NCBI GenBank assembly: GCA_905480215.1
Contig: CAJQPL010000005.1
Span: 1 to 61,042, forward strand
Length of the DNA stretch: 61,042 nt
Reading direction: 5' to 3'
DNA from: an uncultured Woeseiaceae bacterium
GTDB lineage: Bacteria; Pseudomonadota; Gammaproteobacteria; Steroidobacterales; Woeseiaceae
In this document: positions 27,484-36,749 of the stretch, one piece after another
How the letters are laid out: each line of letters begins with the position of its first letter
Numbering within the stretch: position 1 is the stretch's first letter
The notes under the pieces: model-generated
Databases searched by the model: none
What the model was told of the DNA's origin: nothing
The model's input: the letters and a program-made list of their open reading frames with translations, nothing else
Position numbers and translations under genes: made by a program

Positions 27484-29222
27484 GGCCCCACGTTCCGGTC
27501 CGCCATCGCTTGCACCACGCTGCCGGGATCACGAGCAGGCATCGCGTCGGGCGGCACCGCCAACAAACGCAAGGACTCAGCCATCACGTCGGCAAAAACG
27601 GGCGCTGCGACATCGCTGCCGTAGTAAAGCTCGCCGCCGGGTTCGTCGATAACGACAACGGTTGCAAGCCGTGGATTACTCGCCGGCGCTAAGCCCGCGA
27701 AAATCGAGATGTATTTGTCTTCGGAGTATCCGCCTTTGGCGAACTTCCAGGAGGTACCTGTTTTGCCAGCCACACGATAGCCATCGACCGATGCTTTCGT
27801 ACCTGTTCCGCCCGGTCGCACAACTTCCTCAAGCATGCGACGGACTGCATTCGCCGTCTCCGCGGATACGATACGTTCACCGCTCGACGGTTCATCATTC
27901 GCGAACAAAGAAACCGCTTGCATCATGCCGCCGTTACCCAAAGCGGAATACGCTTGTGCAAGCTGCAACGGTGTAACAGACACGCCGTAGCCGTAAGCAA
28001 TCGTTGCCTGGCTGATCGGCCGCCAGTTGCTGTAGTGCGACAACATTCCCGCCGACTCGCCTGGAAAGCCGCTGCTGGTCATTTGACCGAGGCCGAACTG
28101 CGCCATGGTGTTCCAAAGTTGGTCAGGCTGCAGGTCCATTGCGACTTTAGTGACACCAACATTGCTTGAACGCGCGAGAATCGTTGTCAAACTAATGCGA
28201 CCGAGATCTCTGCGATCCTCAATTTTCTTCGCACCAACGGTGACAAATCCGGGCGCTGTATCGACTATGCTGCCAGGAAGATACTGGCCACTCTCCAGCG
28301 CGGCCGCGACAATCAATGGCTTGATGCTGGAACCGGGCTCAAAGATGTCGGTAATTGCGCGGTTTCGGTAACGTTCTGCAATAAACTGCGAACGATCGTT
28401 CGGGTTGTAAGTTGGCTGGTTAACCATCGCCAAAACTTCGCCGGTTTTTACGTCGAGAATAACGACCGATCCGGATCGAGCATTTTGCGATTTGACCGCG
28501 GCTTTTAGAGTTCGATACGCCAGATATTGCAAACGCAAATCAATGCTGGTTCGCAAATCTTTGCCGTGGTGCGGTGGACGAATACTCTCGACGTTCTCAA
28601 TCGAGCGCCCGAGGCGATCCTTGAGGACGCGTTTAGCGCCTGGCTCACCTTCAAGCCAATAATTCATGGCGAGCTCCAGGCCTTCCTGCCCTTCGTCGTC
28701 AACATTCGTAAAGCCGACCAAATGACCGGTCACTTCCGATGCCGGGTAATAACGCCGGTACTCACGTTGCACATTGATGCCTGGCAAACTCATTGCCATC
28801 ACGCTTTCAGCGACGCTCGGATTCAGGTGCCGTTTCAGATATAGAAATTCTTTGTCCATGCTGCGCGTAATGCGGCGCATGAGTACATCCGACTTTAGTT
28901 GCAAAGCTTTTGCCAACTGCGGAATCTTGTCGATCGCCCCGGCGAATTCTTTTGGATTCACCCAAATGCTGTCGACCGGCGTGCTGATCGCCAGCGGCTC
29001 TCCGTTGCGATCAAGAATAGTGCCGCGGTGAGCTGAGATCGACTCTGTGCGCAGATGCCGTGTATCGGCTTGTTGATTTAGAAAATCTTTGTCAAGTACC
29101 TGCAGGTAGACCGCGCGCGCGACCAGCGAAGATGCCACTAAGCTGAAGAACACCATCACCAGCGTTACTCTGCCGACGAAGCGCCGTGCAGTCTTTTGTT
29201 TGGTTTCTGCGCCGCGTGTCAT
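27480..29222 (-). CDS. ftsI: Septal transpeptidase FtsI (PBP3)
   Basis: FtsI is the class B penicillin-binding protein that cross-links septal murein with FtsW. The 580 residues have a short cytoplasmic part, one membrane anchor at about 18-40, the non-catalytic pedestal domain, and the transpeptidase motifs SSIK (active-site serine in EPGSSIKPL), SSN (ARSSNVG) and KTGT (VAGKTGTSWK). It overlaps ftsL and murE by 4 bp each. Confidence 0.97.
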   Translation of the reverse strand: MTRGAETKQKTARRFVGRVTLVMVFFSLVASSLVARAVYLQVLDKDFLNQQADTRHLRTESISAHRGTILDRNGEPLAISTPVDSIWVNPKEFAGAIDKIPQLAKALQLKSDVLMRRITRSMDKEFLYLKRHLNPSVAESVMAMSLPGINVQREYRRYYPASEVTGHLVGFTNVDDEGQEGLELAMNYWLEGEPGAKRVLKDRLGRSIENVESIRPPHHGKDLRTSIDLRLQYLAYRTLKAAVKSQNARSGSVVILDVKTGEVLAMVNQPTYNPNDRSQFIAERYRNRAITDIFEPGSSIKPLIVAAALESGQYLPGSIVDTAPGFVTVGAKKIEDRRDLGRISLTTILARSSNVGVTKVAMDLQPDQLWNTMAQFGLGQMTSSGFPGESAGMLSHYSNWRPISQATIAYGYGVSVTPLQLAQAYSALGNGGMMQAVSLFANDEPSSGERIVSAETANAVRRMLEEVVRPGGTGTKASVDGYRVAGKTGTSWKFAKGGYSEDKYISIFAGLAPASNPRLATVVVIDEPGGELYYGSDVAAPVFADVMAESLRLLAVPPDAMPARDPGSVVQAMADRNVGP

Positions 29223-29506
29223 GGCCGTTCGATCACGTAAATTTCTGAGGATTCGGGGCGCGCGAGTGACAAATCGTCCGTCGCGACCTGCTCAATTCGG
29301 GCATGTGTGGCCCAAGTGCTTTGCTCAATCTGCAACTGGCCCCATTCGATGTTCAATTCATCGCGCTCGTGCGTAAGCCCCTCAAGCTCGATGAACAGCT
29401 TTCGTGATTCGTGCTTGGTGTAGACCATCGCAATCGAGGACAACACGCAGACCAGCGCAAACACAAAAACCAGCAGAAACGGCTGCCGCGAATTCGCTAG
29501 CGGCAT
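29219..29506 (-). CDS. ftsL: Cell division protein FtsL
   Basis: FtsL is a small bitopic protein that forms the FtsQLB complex and activates FtsWI. The 95 residues contain one membrane segment at about 9-28 (FLLVFVFALVCVLSSIAMVY) followed by a heptad-rich periplasmic coiled coil (KLFIELEGLTHERDELNIEW). Identification rests on this layout and on position between rsmH and ftsI, since the family is poorly conserved. Confidence 0.9.
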   Translation of the reverse strand: MPLANSRQPFLLVFVFALVCVLSSIAMVYTKHESRKLFIELEGLTHERDELNIEWGQLQIEQSTWATHARIEQVATDDLSLARPESSEIYVIERP

Positions 29507-30441
29507 CAGGTGCGCTCCGCAATACGCAGCCGCGCACTACGTGAGCGGCGATTGCTGGCAATCTCGTCGCTTGTAGCAAGCACTGCTTTGCCAATAGTTT
29601 TTAGCTGCGGACGAAATTCATCCGGTATCGAGGGCATACCACGATACTGCTCTGGCTCACGCGACGTATTGCGTATGAAGCGTTTAACGATGCGGTCCTC
29701 GAGTGAGTGGAAACTTATTACACACAGCCGCCCGCCCTTCTTCAGTATCGATAAAGACTGTTGTAACGCCGCTTCGAGTTGACCGAGTTCATCATTGACA
29801 AGAATTCGGATGGCTTGAAATGTTTTCGTTGCCGGGTGTTTTTTCTGTGCTCGATACTTCGCTGGTACAGCACTCTCTACGATTGCCGCAAGCTGACCCG
29901 TTGACACGATTTGCGCACTCGCGCGCGCAGCGCAAATTGCTCTTGCGATTCGCGGTGCGTGAGTTTCCTCACCGTATTTTCGTAGGACCTGAATCAACTT
30001 TTTCTGTTCCACTTGCTGCAGAAAATCACTTGCAGAGGTCCCTGAGTCCGGGTCCATTCGCATGTCGAGCGGGCCGTCGCGGAGAAAACTGAAGCCTCGA
30101 TGGGCTTCATCCAGCTGCGGCGAGGAGACGCCCAGGTCGAACAGTAATCCGTCGACTTCTGCATCGAGTGACCGTTCACCAAGGATTGTCTTAAGTTGCG
30201 CAATTTCACCTCTGACCAGTTCGAAGCGCGGGTCATCAAGCAGGGTTGCTGGAATTGCAGCAATCGCGTCCGGGTCTCGATCGATTGCTATCAATCGTCC
30301 GCTCGAACTTAAGCGCTGCAATATTTCCCCACTGTGTCCGCCGCGACCGAATGTTGCATCGACGTAACAGCCGTCTTTTTTTATATCCAGCCCATCAAGG
30401 ACTGGTCCCAGCAGCACCGGCACATGCTCGTTGCTGCTCAT
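29506..30441 (-). CDS. rsmH: 16S rRNA m4C1402 methyltransferase RsmH (MraW)
   Basis: RsmH methylates N4 of C1402 in the ribosomal decoding site. The 311 residues show the SAM-binding DATFGRGGHSGEIL, LLFDLGVSSPQLDEAHRGFSF, the MDP of motif (LDMRMDPDSG), and VISFHSLEDRIVKRF. It begins 15 bp after mraZ and shares one base with ftsL. Confidence 0.97.
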   Translation of the reverse strand: MSSNEHVPVLLGPVLDGLDIKKDGCYVDATFGRGGHSGEILQRLSSSGRLIAIDRDPDAIAAIPATLLDDPRFELVRGEIAQLKTILGERSLDAEVDGLLFDLGVSSPQLDEAHRGFSFLRDGPLDMRMDPDSGTSASDFLQQVEQKKLIQVLRKYGEETHAPRIARAICAARASAQIVSTGQLAAIVESAVPAKYRAQKKHPATKTFQAIRILVNDELGQLEAALQQSLSILKKGGRLCVISFHSLEDRIVKRFIRNTSREPEQYRGMPSIPDEFRPQLKTIGKAVLATSDEIASNRRSRSARLRIAERT

Positions 30442-30456
30442 ACAATGCTCAGCGTC

Positions 30457-30906
30457 TTAAAACGAAATGGATTCGAGGTCGGCGGGCATTTCGCCGTCGT
30501 CCTCATCGCTAAGCCATGCGTCTCGTTTTTCGTTCCAAGTTGCTTCATTCCACAATTCAAACTTGTTGCCCTGACCAATCAACATTCCCTGCTTCTCGAT
30601 GCTCGCAAACTCCCGGAGCTCTTTCGAAACCAGAATTCGACCGTTGCCGTCCATCTCGACGTCGGTTGCATAACCGACCATAATTCGCACAATGCGACGT
30701 GCGGCTTTGTTCATGCTGGGTAGCTGCACTAACTTTTGCTCGAGCTCTTCCCAGTCGTGCAATGGATAAACGAGGAGGCAATGGTCTTTGTCCACAGTCA
30801 CTATGATTTGGCCACCACAACGCTCAGACAGCCGCTGCCGATACCGGGTCGGCACTGCCATACGCCCTTTGGCGTCGAGTGAAACTTTTGTTGCCCCTCT
30901 AAACAC
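30457..30906 (-). CDS. mraZ: Transcriptional regulator MraZ
   Basis: MraZ is a ring-shaped DNA-binding protein of the AbrB-like fold that represses the dcw promoter. The 149 residues contain two SpoVT/AbrB-like halves (MFRGATKVSLDAKGRMAVPTRYRQ and DVEMDGNGRILVSKELREFA). It is the first gene of the cluster and has its own operator about 55 bp upstream of the start. Confidence 0.97.
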   Translation of the reverse strand: MFRGATKVSLDAKGRMAVPTRYRQRLSERCGGQIIVTVDKDHCLLVYPLHDWEELEQKLVQLPSMNKAARRIVRIMVGYATDVEMDGNGRILVSKELREFASIEKQGMLIGQGNKFELWNEATWNEKRDAWLSDEDDGEMPADLESISF

Positions 30907-30958
30907 GGTGGTTCGGACTTACCGGGAATCGCTCTTCTGGCACGATATCCGGGCTGAA

Positions 30959-30984
30959 CGCCCATTTCCTCCCACTTTTTTCCA
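30959..30984 (-). promoter_or_regulatory. MraZ operator, three direct repeats
   Basis: On the minus strand TGGA (30981-30984), TGGG (30971-30974) and TGGG (30961-30964) recur at exactly 10-bp intervals. This is the arrangement of TGGGN repeats known for MraZ binding. The repeats sit just downstream of the predicted start of transcription, so binding should block the dcw promoter (autoregulation). Confidence 0.85.
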
Positions 30985-30993
30985 CTTTTCAAC

Positions 30994-31022
30994 ACTATAG
31001 GGATGGCCCTGATGGGGGTCAA
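30994..31022 (-). promoter_or_regulatory. Sigma70 promoter of the mraZ-dcw operon
   Basis: Minus strand: -35 box TTGACC (31017-31022), 17-bp spacer, -10 box TATAGT (30994-30999). Each box matches consensus at five of six positions. The MraZ repeats follow directly. Confidence 0.82.
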
Positions 31023-31285
31023 CAACGATGCTTAATTAGTTGTTGTTGTACAGTGACTTAAGTGCAATGACGTGGCGAAAAAAGGGCGAATAGTGGCAGC
31101 TATCGCGCGAATAAAATCAGATGCTTACGGCAGCTTCTTAGACGAACCCTCAGAAACGGGTCTGTATTTAGCGACATGTGTGCATTTGCAGCAGTTTTGT
31201 CAGGGATTGCGCAAATGCCGCACCGAAACCCGGATTGGCACGAGTTATTATTATAAGTGATTGATTTATATATTAAAAGAAAAGT
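31023..31285. other. AT-rich gap between the dcw promoter and rnpB
   Basis: About 260 bp. On the minus strand it is downstream of RNase P RNA and its first part is U-rich (CUUUUCUUUUAAUAU), which may serve as the rnpB terminator tail. A GTG-initiated frame of 62 codons on the plus strand (31072-31260) has no recognisable similarity or ribosome binding site. I see no other gene or motif here. Confidence 0.5.
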
Positions 31286-31668
31286 GAGAAAGCCGGAGCC
31301 AGCAATAAGCCGGGTTCTGTCATCGACAACCATTCATCTGGGATAGCTGTCACCAGCTACCTCAAGCAACCTACCCGGGAGTCCGTTCGGAACCGACGGT
31401 GCGAGCAAGCTCGCTTACTCCCCTATTTGGTCTTGCTCCGGGCGGGGTTTACCATGCCGCGAGCTGTTACCAGTCGCGCGGTGCGCTCTTACCGCACCTT
31501 TTCACCCTTACCGGCCAAGGCCCAGAGGCCCTTTCCGGCGGTTTATTTTCTGTGGCACTTTCCATAGGCTCGCGCCTCCCAGGCGTTACCTGGCGCCCTG
31601 TCCGAAGGAGCCCGGACTTTCCTCTACAGCATAGCTGCAGCGATTGTCTGGCCAACTCCGACCTTCTC
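31286..31668 (-). ncRNA. rnpB: RNase P RNA (bacterial type A)
   Basis: This is the catalytic RNA that matures tRNA 5' ends. The conserved 5' part GGCCAGACAATCGC and GAGGAAAGTCCGGGCTCC and the 3' part AGAACCCGGCTTATTGCTGG are all present, as in E. coli rnpB. The ends can pair in a long P1 helix: 13 bp from GAGAAGGUCGGAG with CUCCGGCUUUCUC. Length is about 383 nt; the exact ends are estimated from P1. It begins 14 bp after the rsmI stop, the same rsmI-rnpB-mraZ order as in Pseudomonas. Confidence 0.95.
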
Positions 31669-31682
31669 GGCGGCGGAGTCTA

Positions 31683-32522
31683 TCAGGTATTCGCCGCCTT
31701 CAACTGCAGCAGACGCTCATACAAGGCATTTTTCTTCTTCCCCAATATGCGGGCGGCGACTTTCGCAACATCCTTTGCCGGCAGGTACGCCGCAAGCTCC
31801 AGCAGCAATTGGTCGTTATCGATGTCCGAGTCGGGGATAGCATCGTTGCCGCTGACTATGACGACAAACTCGCCTTTGCTGACGATCGTGCCAGCGTCGA
31901 TTTGCTGTTTGATCGTCGCCAGAGTTTCCTGAACGCATTGTTCATGCATTTTGGTCAGCTCGCGACCGATGAAAGCCTGTCGATCGGCGCCGAATACCGC
32001 GACCATATCAGCCAGACAATCGGCAATTCGATGTACGGACTCATAGAAAACCAGTGTACGTGTTTCATTCACCAGCTTGCCTAAAGCATCCCTGCGTGCT
32101 GTCTCTTTAGACGGCAAAAAACCTTCGAAACAAAAGCGGTCGGTCGCAATACCGGAGCTTGAGAGCGCGGCAATCCCTGCGCTGGCGCCAACGATCGGCG
32201 AAACGGGAATATTATTACGATGTGCTTCGCGCACCAAGCGAAATCCGGGATCACTAATCAACGGCGTACCCGCGTCGCTGACAAGGGCGATTGAGTCACC
32301 GTCTTTGAGCATTGCGATCAGGTCGCCAACGACTTTCTCTTCATTGTGATCGTGCAACGTCATAAGTCTCGTTTTACAAGCGATATGCATTAGCAATCGC
32401 CCGGTGTGCCGGGTATCCTCGGCAGCAATAAGACTCACGCTGGCCAGCGTCTGGCGCGCTCGCGGGGTGAGGTCGTCAAGATTACCGATCGGCGTTGCAA
32501 CTACGTAGAGTGTGCCGCTCAT
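31683..32522 (-). CDS. rsmI: 16S rRNA 2'-O-ribose C1402 methyltransferase RsmI
   Basis: RsmI methylates the ribose of the same base C1402 that RsmH modifies. I use ATG 32522 (MSGTLYVVATPIGNLDDLTPRA), giving 279 residues; the frame is open for 92 more codons upstream but that part is not conserved and runs into the divergent lpoA. Visible motifs are AAEDTRHTGRLL, LVSDAGTPLISDPG and VGASAGIAALSSSG. The start is 29 bp from the divergent lpoA start. Confidence 0.96.
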   Translation of the reverse strand: MSGTLYVVATPIGNLDDLTPRARQTLASVSLIAAEDTRHTGRLLMHIACKTRLMTLHDHNEEKVVGDLIAMLKDGDSIALVSDAGTPLISDPGFRLVREAHRNNIPVSPIVGASAGIAALSSSGIATDRFCFEGFLPSKETARRDALGKLVNETRTLVFYESVHRIADCLADMVAVFGADRQAFIGRELTKMHEQCVQETLATIKQQIDAGTIVSKGEFVVIVSGNDAIPDSDIDNDQLLLELAAYLPAKDVAKVAARILGKKKNALYERLLQLKAANT

Positions 32523-32551
32523 CTGGCGATAAACCTTTTTTTGGTGGCTAC

Positions 32552-34525
32552 ATGGCTTTAGTTTTTCGACATCCTGCAGGTAAACCGCGCTCGCTGGCAA
32601 GCAGTGTCGTCTTGTTAATGGCGACTCTGGCACTTGCGGCTTGCGAAACAACCGACTTTGGTGGCGTGTCTGCTTCAGGTGAGTATCGGGCCAGCCGCCT
32701 CGCCGAAGATGGTCAACACAGCGATGCAGCGGGTGAGTACATCGGTCTTGCAGCCGGCGCGACCGGTAGCGAACGCGACCGACTAACGCTGCTGGCAATT
32801 GAACAATGGCTCGATGCCGGCGACGTCAATCGGGCAATTCGGGCATTCCGAAGTGTCACGAAACCAGCTGTGGGCGCAGAACCGCCAATCTGGAACACAA
32901 ATTCCGCGGCCCTGTCTTTGTACCAAGGTGATCCCGATGCGGCGCTAGCACTGCTCGAACCTACAAGTCGCCAGTCGTTGTCGAAACGTGACCGACTGCG
33001 TGTCGAGGCATTGCGCGCGGATGCCTGGATCCAAAAGCAGAATCCTGCAAGAGCAGTCGAATTGATGACACAACGCGAAGTCTGGATCGATGGGTCGCGG
33101 GGTATCGAAAAAAATCGTCAACGCTTATGGCAAGGACTGCTTGTGAGCAATTCGCAGGTTCTTCGAGAGGCCGCGGAGAACACGAACAATACACAAACGC
33201 GCGGCTGGTTAACTCTGGCATCACTGGCAACGTCAACCGGGCAACAAGGTGTTGGCTGGAGCAACGGAGTAGCCCGCTGGCAGGACAACAATGGCGGCCA
33301 CCCCGCTCTCGGAGTCATTGGCAATAGCTACTCGTTTGACCGACCAGCGCTGGAATACCCGCAACAGGTCGCATTGCTACTGCCCTTATCAGGTCGCTCC
33401 GGGGCGGCCGGAAAAGCGATTCAAAACGGTTTTCTAGGCGCGTATTTTGCGACGGCGAGCGCACTTGACCAGCAGCAATCGGTGCGCATCTACGATATCA
33501 ATTCAGAAGGCGGTGCCAGTGCTGCGTACCAAGCCGCAGTTACTGACGGCGCAGAATTTGTTGTTGGTCCCTTGCTTAGAAAAAACGTCGATGAACTAGC
33601 CAACGATATTCTCGTGCCAGTGCCGGTTTTGACCTTGAATTATCTCTCGGAAGGCTCGCTCGCCCCGCCCGGCCTGTACCAGTTCGCGCTGGCGCCAGAG
33701 GATGAAGCGGCATCGGCAGCACAACGCGCGCTGGGCGACGGTTACACCCGGGCAGTTGCGCTGGTCCCAAACAACGATTGGGGACGGCGAGTATTGCGTA
33801 GCTTCGCGACCGAATTTGAGGGTCTCGGCGGAACCTTGCTCGACTACCGTAGTTACAGTCCGGACAAACAGGATTTCTCAAACGAAATCGAAACGCTGAT
33901 GGGACTCTCCGGCAGCGTACAGCGCTACACGCGTATGCGCGCCAATATTGGCACTAGCCTGCAATTTGATCCGCGCCGCCGCCAGGATGTCGAATTCATC
34001 TTCCTTGCCGCCGCTTCCGGGCCCGGGCGCTTGCTCAAGTCGCAACTAAAGTTTCATTACTCAGGCGACTTGCCGGCCTACTCAACCTCGTCGGTGAACT
34101 CACTCGACGGCCGTTCGAACTCCGACCTTAATGGTGTCATGTTTGCCGACACACCATGGCTAATAGATCCGCAACCATGGATTCAATACTTGCCAGACAC
34201 GTATGCCGAACATTGGCCACAAGAGCGTCGTCTTGGCCGCCTGCACGCGATGGGCTACGACGCTTACAACCTGATTGCCGCTCTTTACGAAAACCGTGGC
34301 GAAATGGCAGAACTAGACGGCGCGACCGGCAGCCTGTTTCTTGACCAGCACGGCCGCGTACACCGGCGCCTTGCCTGGGCCCAGTTTCAAAGCGGTGAGG
34401 CCGTTGCGTTGCCCGCCCAGGAAGAATTCGATGGCCCTATTCTCGATATAAGCGCTGACAGTGAATTGATTGCGCCTGATGCGGCTGACGAAGCACCGTG
34501 GGACAGCCCGCAACAGGAGCAATAG
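32552..34525 (+). CDS. lpoA: Outer-membrane lipoprotein LpoA, activator of PBP1A
   Basis: LpoA spans the periplasm from the outer membrane and stimulates penicillin-binding protein 1A. ATG 32552 gives 657 residues with a lipoprotein signal peptide ending in the lipobox LAAC; the longer frame from 32495 would bury the signal peptide. The N-terminal half is helical TPR-like, the C-terminal half (from about residue 260, QVALLLPLSGRSGAAGKAIQNGFLGAY) is a periplasmic-binding-protein fold, as in E. coli LpoA/YraM. The 3' end overlaps yraN by 28 bp. Confidence 0.93.
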   Translation: MALVFRHPAGKPRSLASSVVLLMATLALAACETTDFGGVSASGEYRASRLAEDGQHSDAAGEYIGLAAGATGSERDRLTLLAIEQWLDAGDVNRAIRAFRSVTKPAVGAEPPIWNTNSAALSLYQGDPDAALALLEPTSRQSLSKRDRLRVEALRADAWIQKQNPARAVELMTQREVWIDGSRGIEKNRQRLWQGLLVSNSQVLREAAENTNNTQTRGWLTLASLATSTGQQGVGWSNGVARWQDNNGGHPALGVIGNSYSFDRPALEYPQQVALLLPLSGRSGAAGKAIQNGFLGAYFATASALDQQQSVRIYDINSEGGASAAYQAAVTDGAEFVVGPLLRKNVDELANDILVPVPVLTLNYLSEGSLAPPGLYQFALAPEDEAASAAQRALGDGYTRAVALVPNNDWGRRVLRSFATEFEGLGGTLLDYRSYSPDKQDFSNEIETLMGLSGSVQRYTRMRANIGTSLQFDPRRRQDVEFIFLAAASGPGRLLKSQLKFHYSGDLPAYSTSSVNSLDGRSNSDLNGVMFADTPWLIDPQPWIQYLPDTYAEHWPQERRLGRLHAMGYDAYNLIAALYENRGEMAELDGATGSLFLDQHGRVHRRLAWAQFQSGEAVALPAQEEFDGPILDISADSELIAPDAADEAPWDSPQQEQ

Positions 34526-34878
34526 GCCGGCACGCGGAGCAGCTGGCATGCCGGTATCTGGTCGATCGCGGCCTGAAACTCGTCGCCAGAAACTTTCGCT
34601 GCCGCAGCGGGGAAATAGACCTGATCATGTTGCATGACCAGTGCCTCGCGTTTATTGAAGTGCGTTTTCGCAGATCGAATTCCTTTGCTGCAGCAAGCCA
34701 TACCGTCGATCGCCATAAACAAAAAAAGATTATCCGCACAGCTGCCATGTTCATCGCCAGAAACCGCCGCTTTGCAATGGCAAGCATGCGATTTGATGTC
34801 GTCGCCATAGAGGGAAGCGAGCAGCCGTCTATCGAATGGATAGCCGATGCCTTTCGCCCAAATGACTCAACCCTGTAG
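34498..34878 (+). CDS. yraN: YraN/UPF0102 family endonuclease-like protein
   Basis: A 126-residue protein of the UPF0102 family, with a restriction-endonuclease-like fold but no settled function. The family pattern GRHAEQLACRYL, ARNFRCRSGEIDLIM (acidic active-site E and D) and LAFIEVRFR is intact; FIEVR replaces the more common FVEVK. The start is GTG 34498, inside the end of lpoA, and implies translational coupling. Confidence 0.92.
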   Translation: MGQPATGAIGRHAEQLACRYLVDRGLKLVARNFRCRSGEIDLIMLHDQCLAFIEVRFRRSNSFAAASHTVDRHKQKKIIRTAAMFIARNRRFAMASMRFDVVAIEGSEQPSIEWIADAFRPNDSTL

Positions 34879-34913
34879 CAACATACTGTTAGAATCCCCC
34901 AAACTGGGACTAG

Positions 34914-35513
<600 letters not shown>

Positions 35514-35615
35514 TCACACAACAGTTTGAGGTGCATCGGAGAGGCGCCAATGCGCGCCTGACAACAATCTTTGCCCGCAAGAATCAGAAGAGCAAAAACG
35601 CCAGGAAATCGAGTC

Positions 35616-36023
35616 CTACTTAACCAGCGTCAAGTGCGGACGCGAGCTTATTTCTTCAGCATCTTCTGCCGCACTAACCGGTTCAATATGCTCGGCGGTT
35701 TCTGCATCATGCGAGAAGATCATCCCCTGACCGGTTTCTCTGGCATAGATACCGAGTACTGATCGCATTGGTACCCAAACGTCGAAAGCAACACCGCTGA
35801 AGCGGGCGCGAAAACTGACAGCATCATTTGTCAGTTTCAGATTATGCGCAGCCGATTCGCTGATGTTAAGAATGATCTTGCCATCTTTTACGTGTTCCGG
35901 CGGAACCGTAACACCGTCGACCGACGTATCAACAACGATATGCGGCGTATGTGAGTTGTCAGCCATCCATTCGTGCATTGCACGAATGAGATATGGACGT
36001 TTAGAGCGATTAACGTTATTCAC
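35616..36023 (-). CDS. sspB: ClpXP specificity-enhancing factor SspB
   Basis: SspB delivers ssrA-tagged proteins to ClpXP. The 135 residues have the family start RPYLIRAMHEWMADN, the substrate groove region HIVVDTSVDGVTVP, ISFRARF-like VSFRARFSGVA, and a C-terminal tail ending in RPHLTLVK, which matches the ClpX-binding motif. It follows sspA with 96 bp between. Confidence 0.94.
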   Translation of the reverse strand: MNNVNRSKRPYLIRAMHEWMADNSHTPHIVVDTSVDGVTVPPEHVKDGKIILNISESAAHNLKLTNDAVSFRARFSGVAFDVWVPMRSVLGIYARETGQGMIFSHDAETAEHIEPVSAAEDAEEISSRPHLTLVK

Positions 36024-36119
36024 AAATATTCTAATTTTTTCTACGGTAGACCCAGTTTACCATTGTTTTTCGCAGCAGCTTTGCAACTTAACTTAAGGCA
36101 ACAAATCTGCTGTATCAGA

Positions 36120-36749
36120 TTACAAGCGCATTTCTCGCTCAAGTTCCGTCATGCTCTCCTGGAATGAGCGTCGCGCGAATACCCTGTCCATGTAGCCCTC
36201 AATCGCCTCTGCATTCTTGCCAAGATCGATGCCATATACCGGCAATCGCCACAGCAGCGGGGCAATAGTGCAATCGACCAGTGAAAACTCTTCACTTAGA
36301 AAATACGGTCGCGCACCGAATAACTCAGAGCTTTGCAAAATACTCTCGCGCAAAACCTTGCGCGCTTTGCTGCCGAGTTTGCCGTCAGGACTGGTCTCCG
36401 CTTCTTCTGCGATTGCATACCAATCGGTCTCAATACGAAACAGCGCCAGGCGGAATTGCGCCCGGGTAACCGGATCGACTGGCATCAGTGGTGGATGCGG
36501 AAAACGTTCATCCAGGTATTCCACGATGACGCGCGAGTCGTACAACGTGAGGTCGCGATCAACCAGCGTTGGTACCGAGTGGTAGGGATTGAGATCCATC
36601 AAGTCTTCTGGCAAATCGGGGCCCAGAACCTCCGTGATCTCGATATTGATATTCTTCTCAGCGAGAACCAGCCGAGTGCGATGGCTGTGGATATCAGTCG
36701 GTCGCGAAAATAGCGTCATTACTGAACGCCGGTTGGCTATTACTGCCAT
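36120..36749 (-). CDS. sspA: Stringent starvation protein A (SspA)
   Basis: SspA is a glutathione-transferase-fold protein that binds RNA polymerase and affects sigma70 transcription. The 209 residues include MTLFSRPTDIHSHRTRLVLAEKNI, NPYHSVPTLVDRDLTLYDSRVIVEYLDERFPHPPL and an all-helical C-terminal domain. The PHPPL surface patch known from SspA-RNAP work is present. ATG 36749 gives a short lead before MTLFSRP, which is the more usual start. It shares one base with petC and is probably read with it. Confidence 0.94.
   Translation of the reverse strand: MAVIANRRSVMTLFSRPTDIHSHRTRLVLAEKNINIEITEVLGPDLPEDLMDLNPYHSVPTLVDRDLTLYDSRVIVEYLDERFPHPPLMPVDPVTRAQFRLALFRIETDWYAIAEEAETSPDGKLGSKARKVLRESILQSSELFGARPYFLSEEFSLVDCTIAPLLWRLPVYGIDLGKNAEAIEGYMDRVFARRSFQESMTELEREMRL

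Noticed and set aside
30935-30960. Sigma-54 promoter upstream of mraZ (TGGCACG)
   Set aside because: The -12 element TTGC is not found at the right distance.
31072-31260. GTG-started open frame of 62 codons between mraZ and rnpB
   Set aside because: No ribosome site, no recognisable protein features, and a composition that fits non-coding AT-rich DNA.
31399-31932. Open frames of up to 177 codons on the plus strand across rnpB and rsmI
   Set aside because: They are antisense to RNase P RNA and to rsmI and have no conserved motifs.
32523-32798. Extended N terminus of RsmI
   Set aside because: The extra 92 residues are not conserved, and they overlap the divergent lpoA coding region; MSGTLYVVATPIGN is the family start.
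35537-35560. AGGCGC/GCGCCT stem between the convergent gmhA and sspB genes as a terminator
   Set aside because: Short stem with no adjacent T run; it may terminate weakly but the sequence does not support a call.
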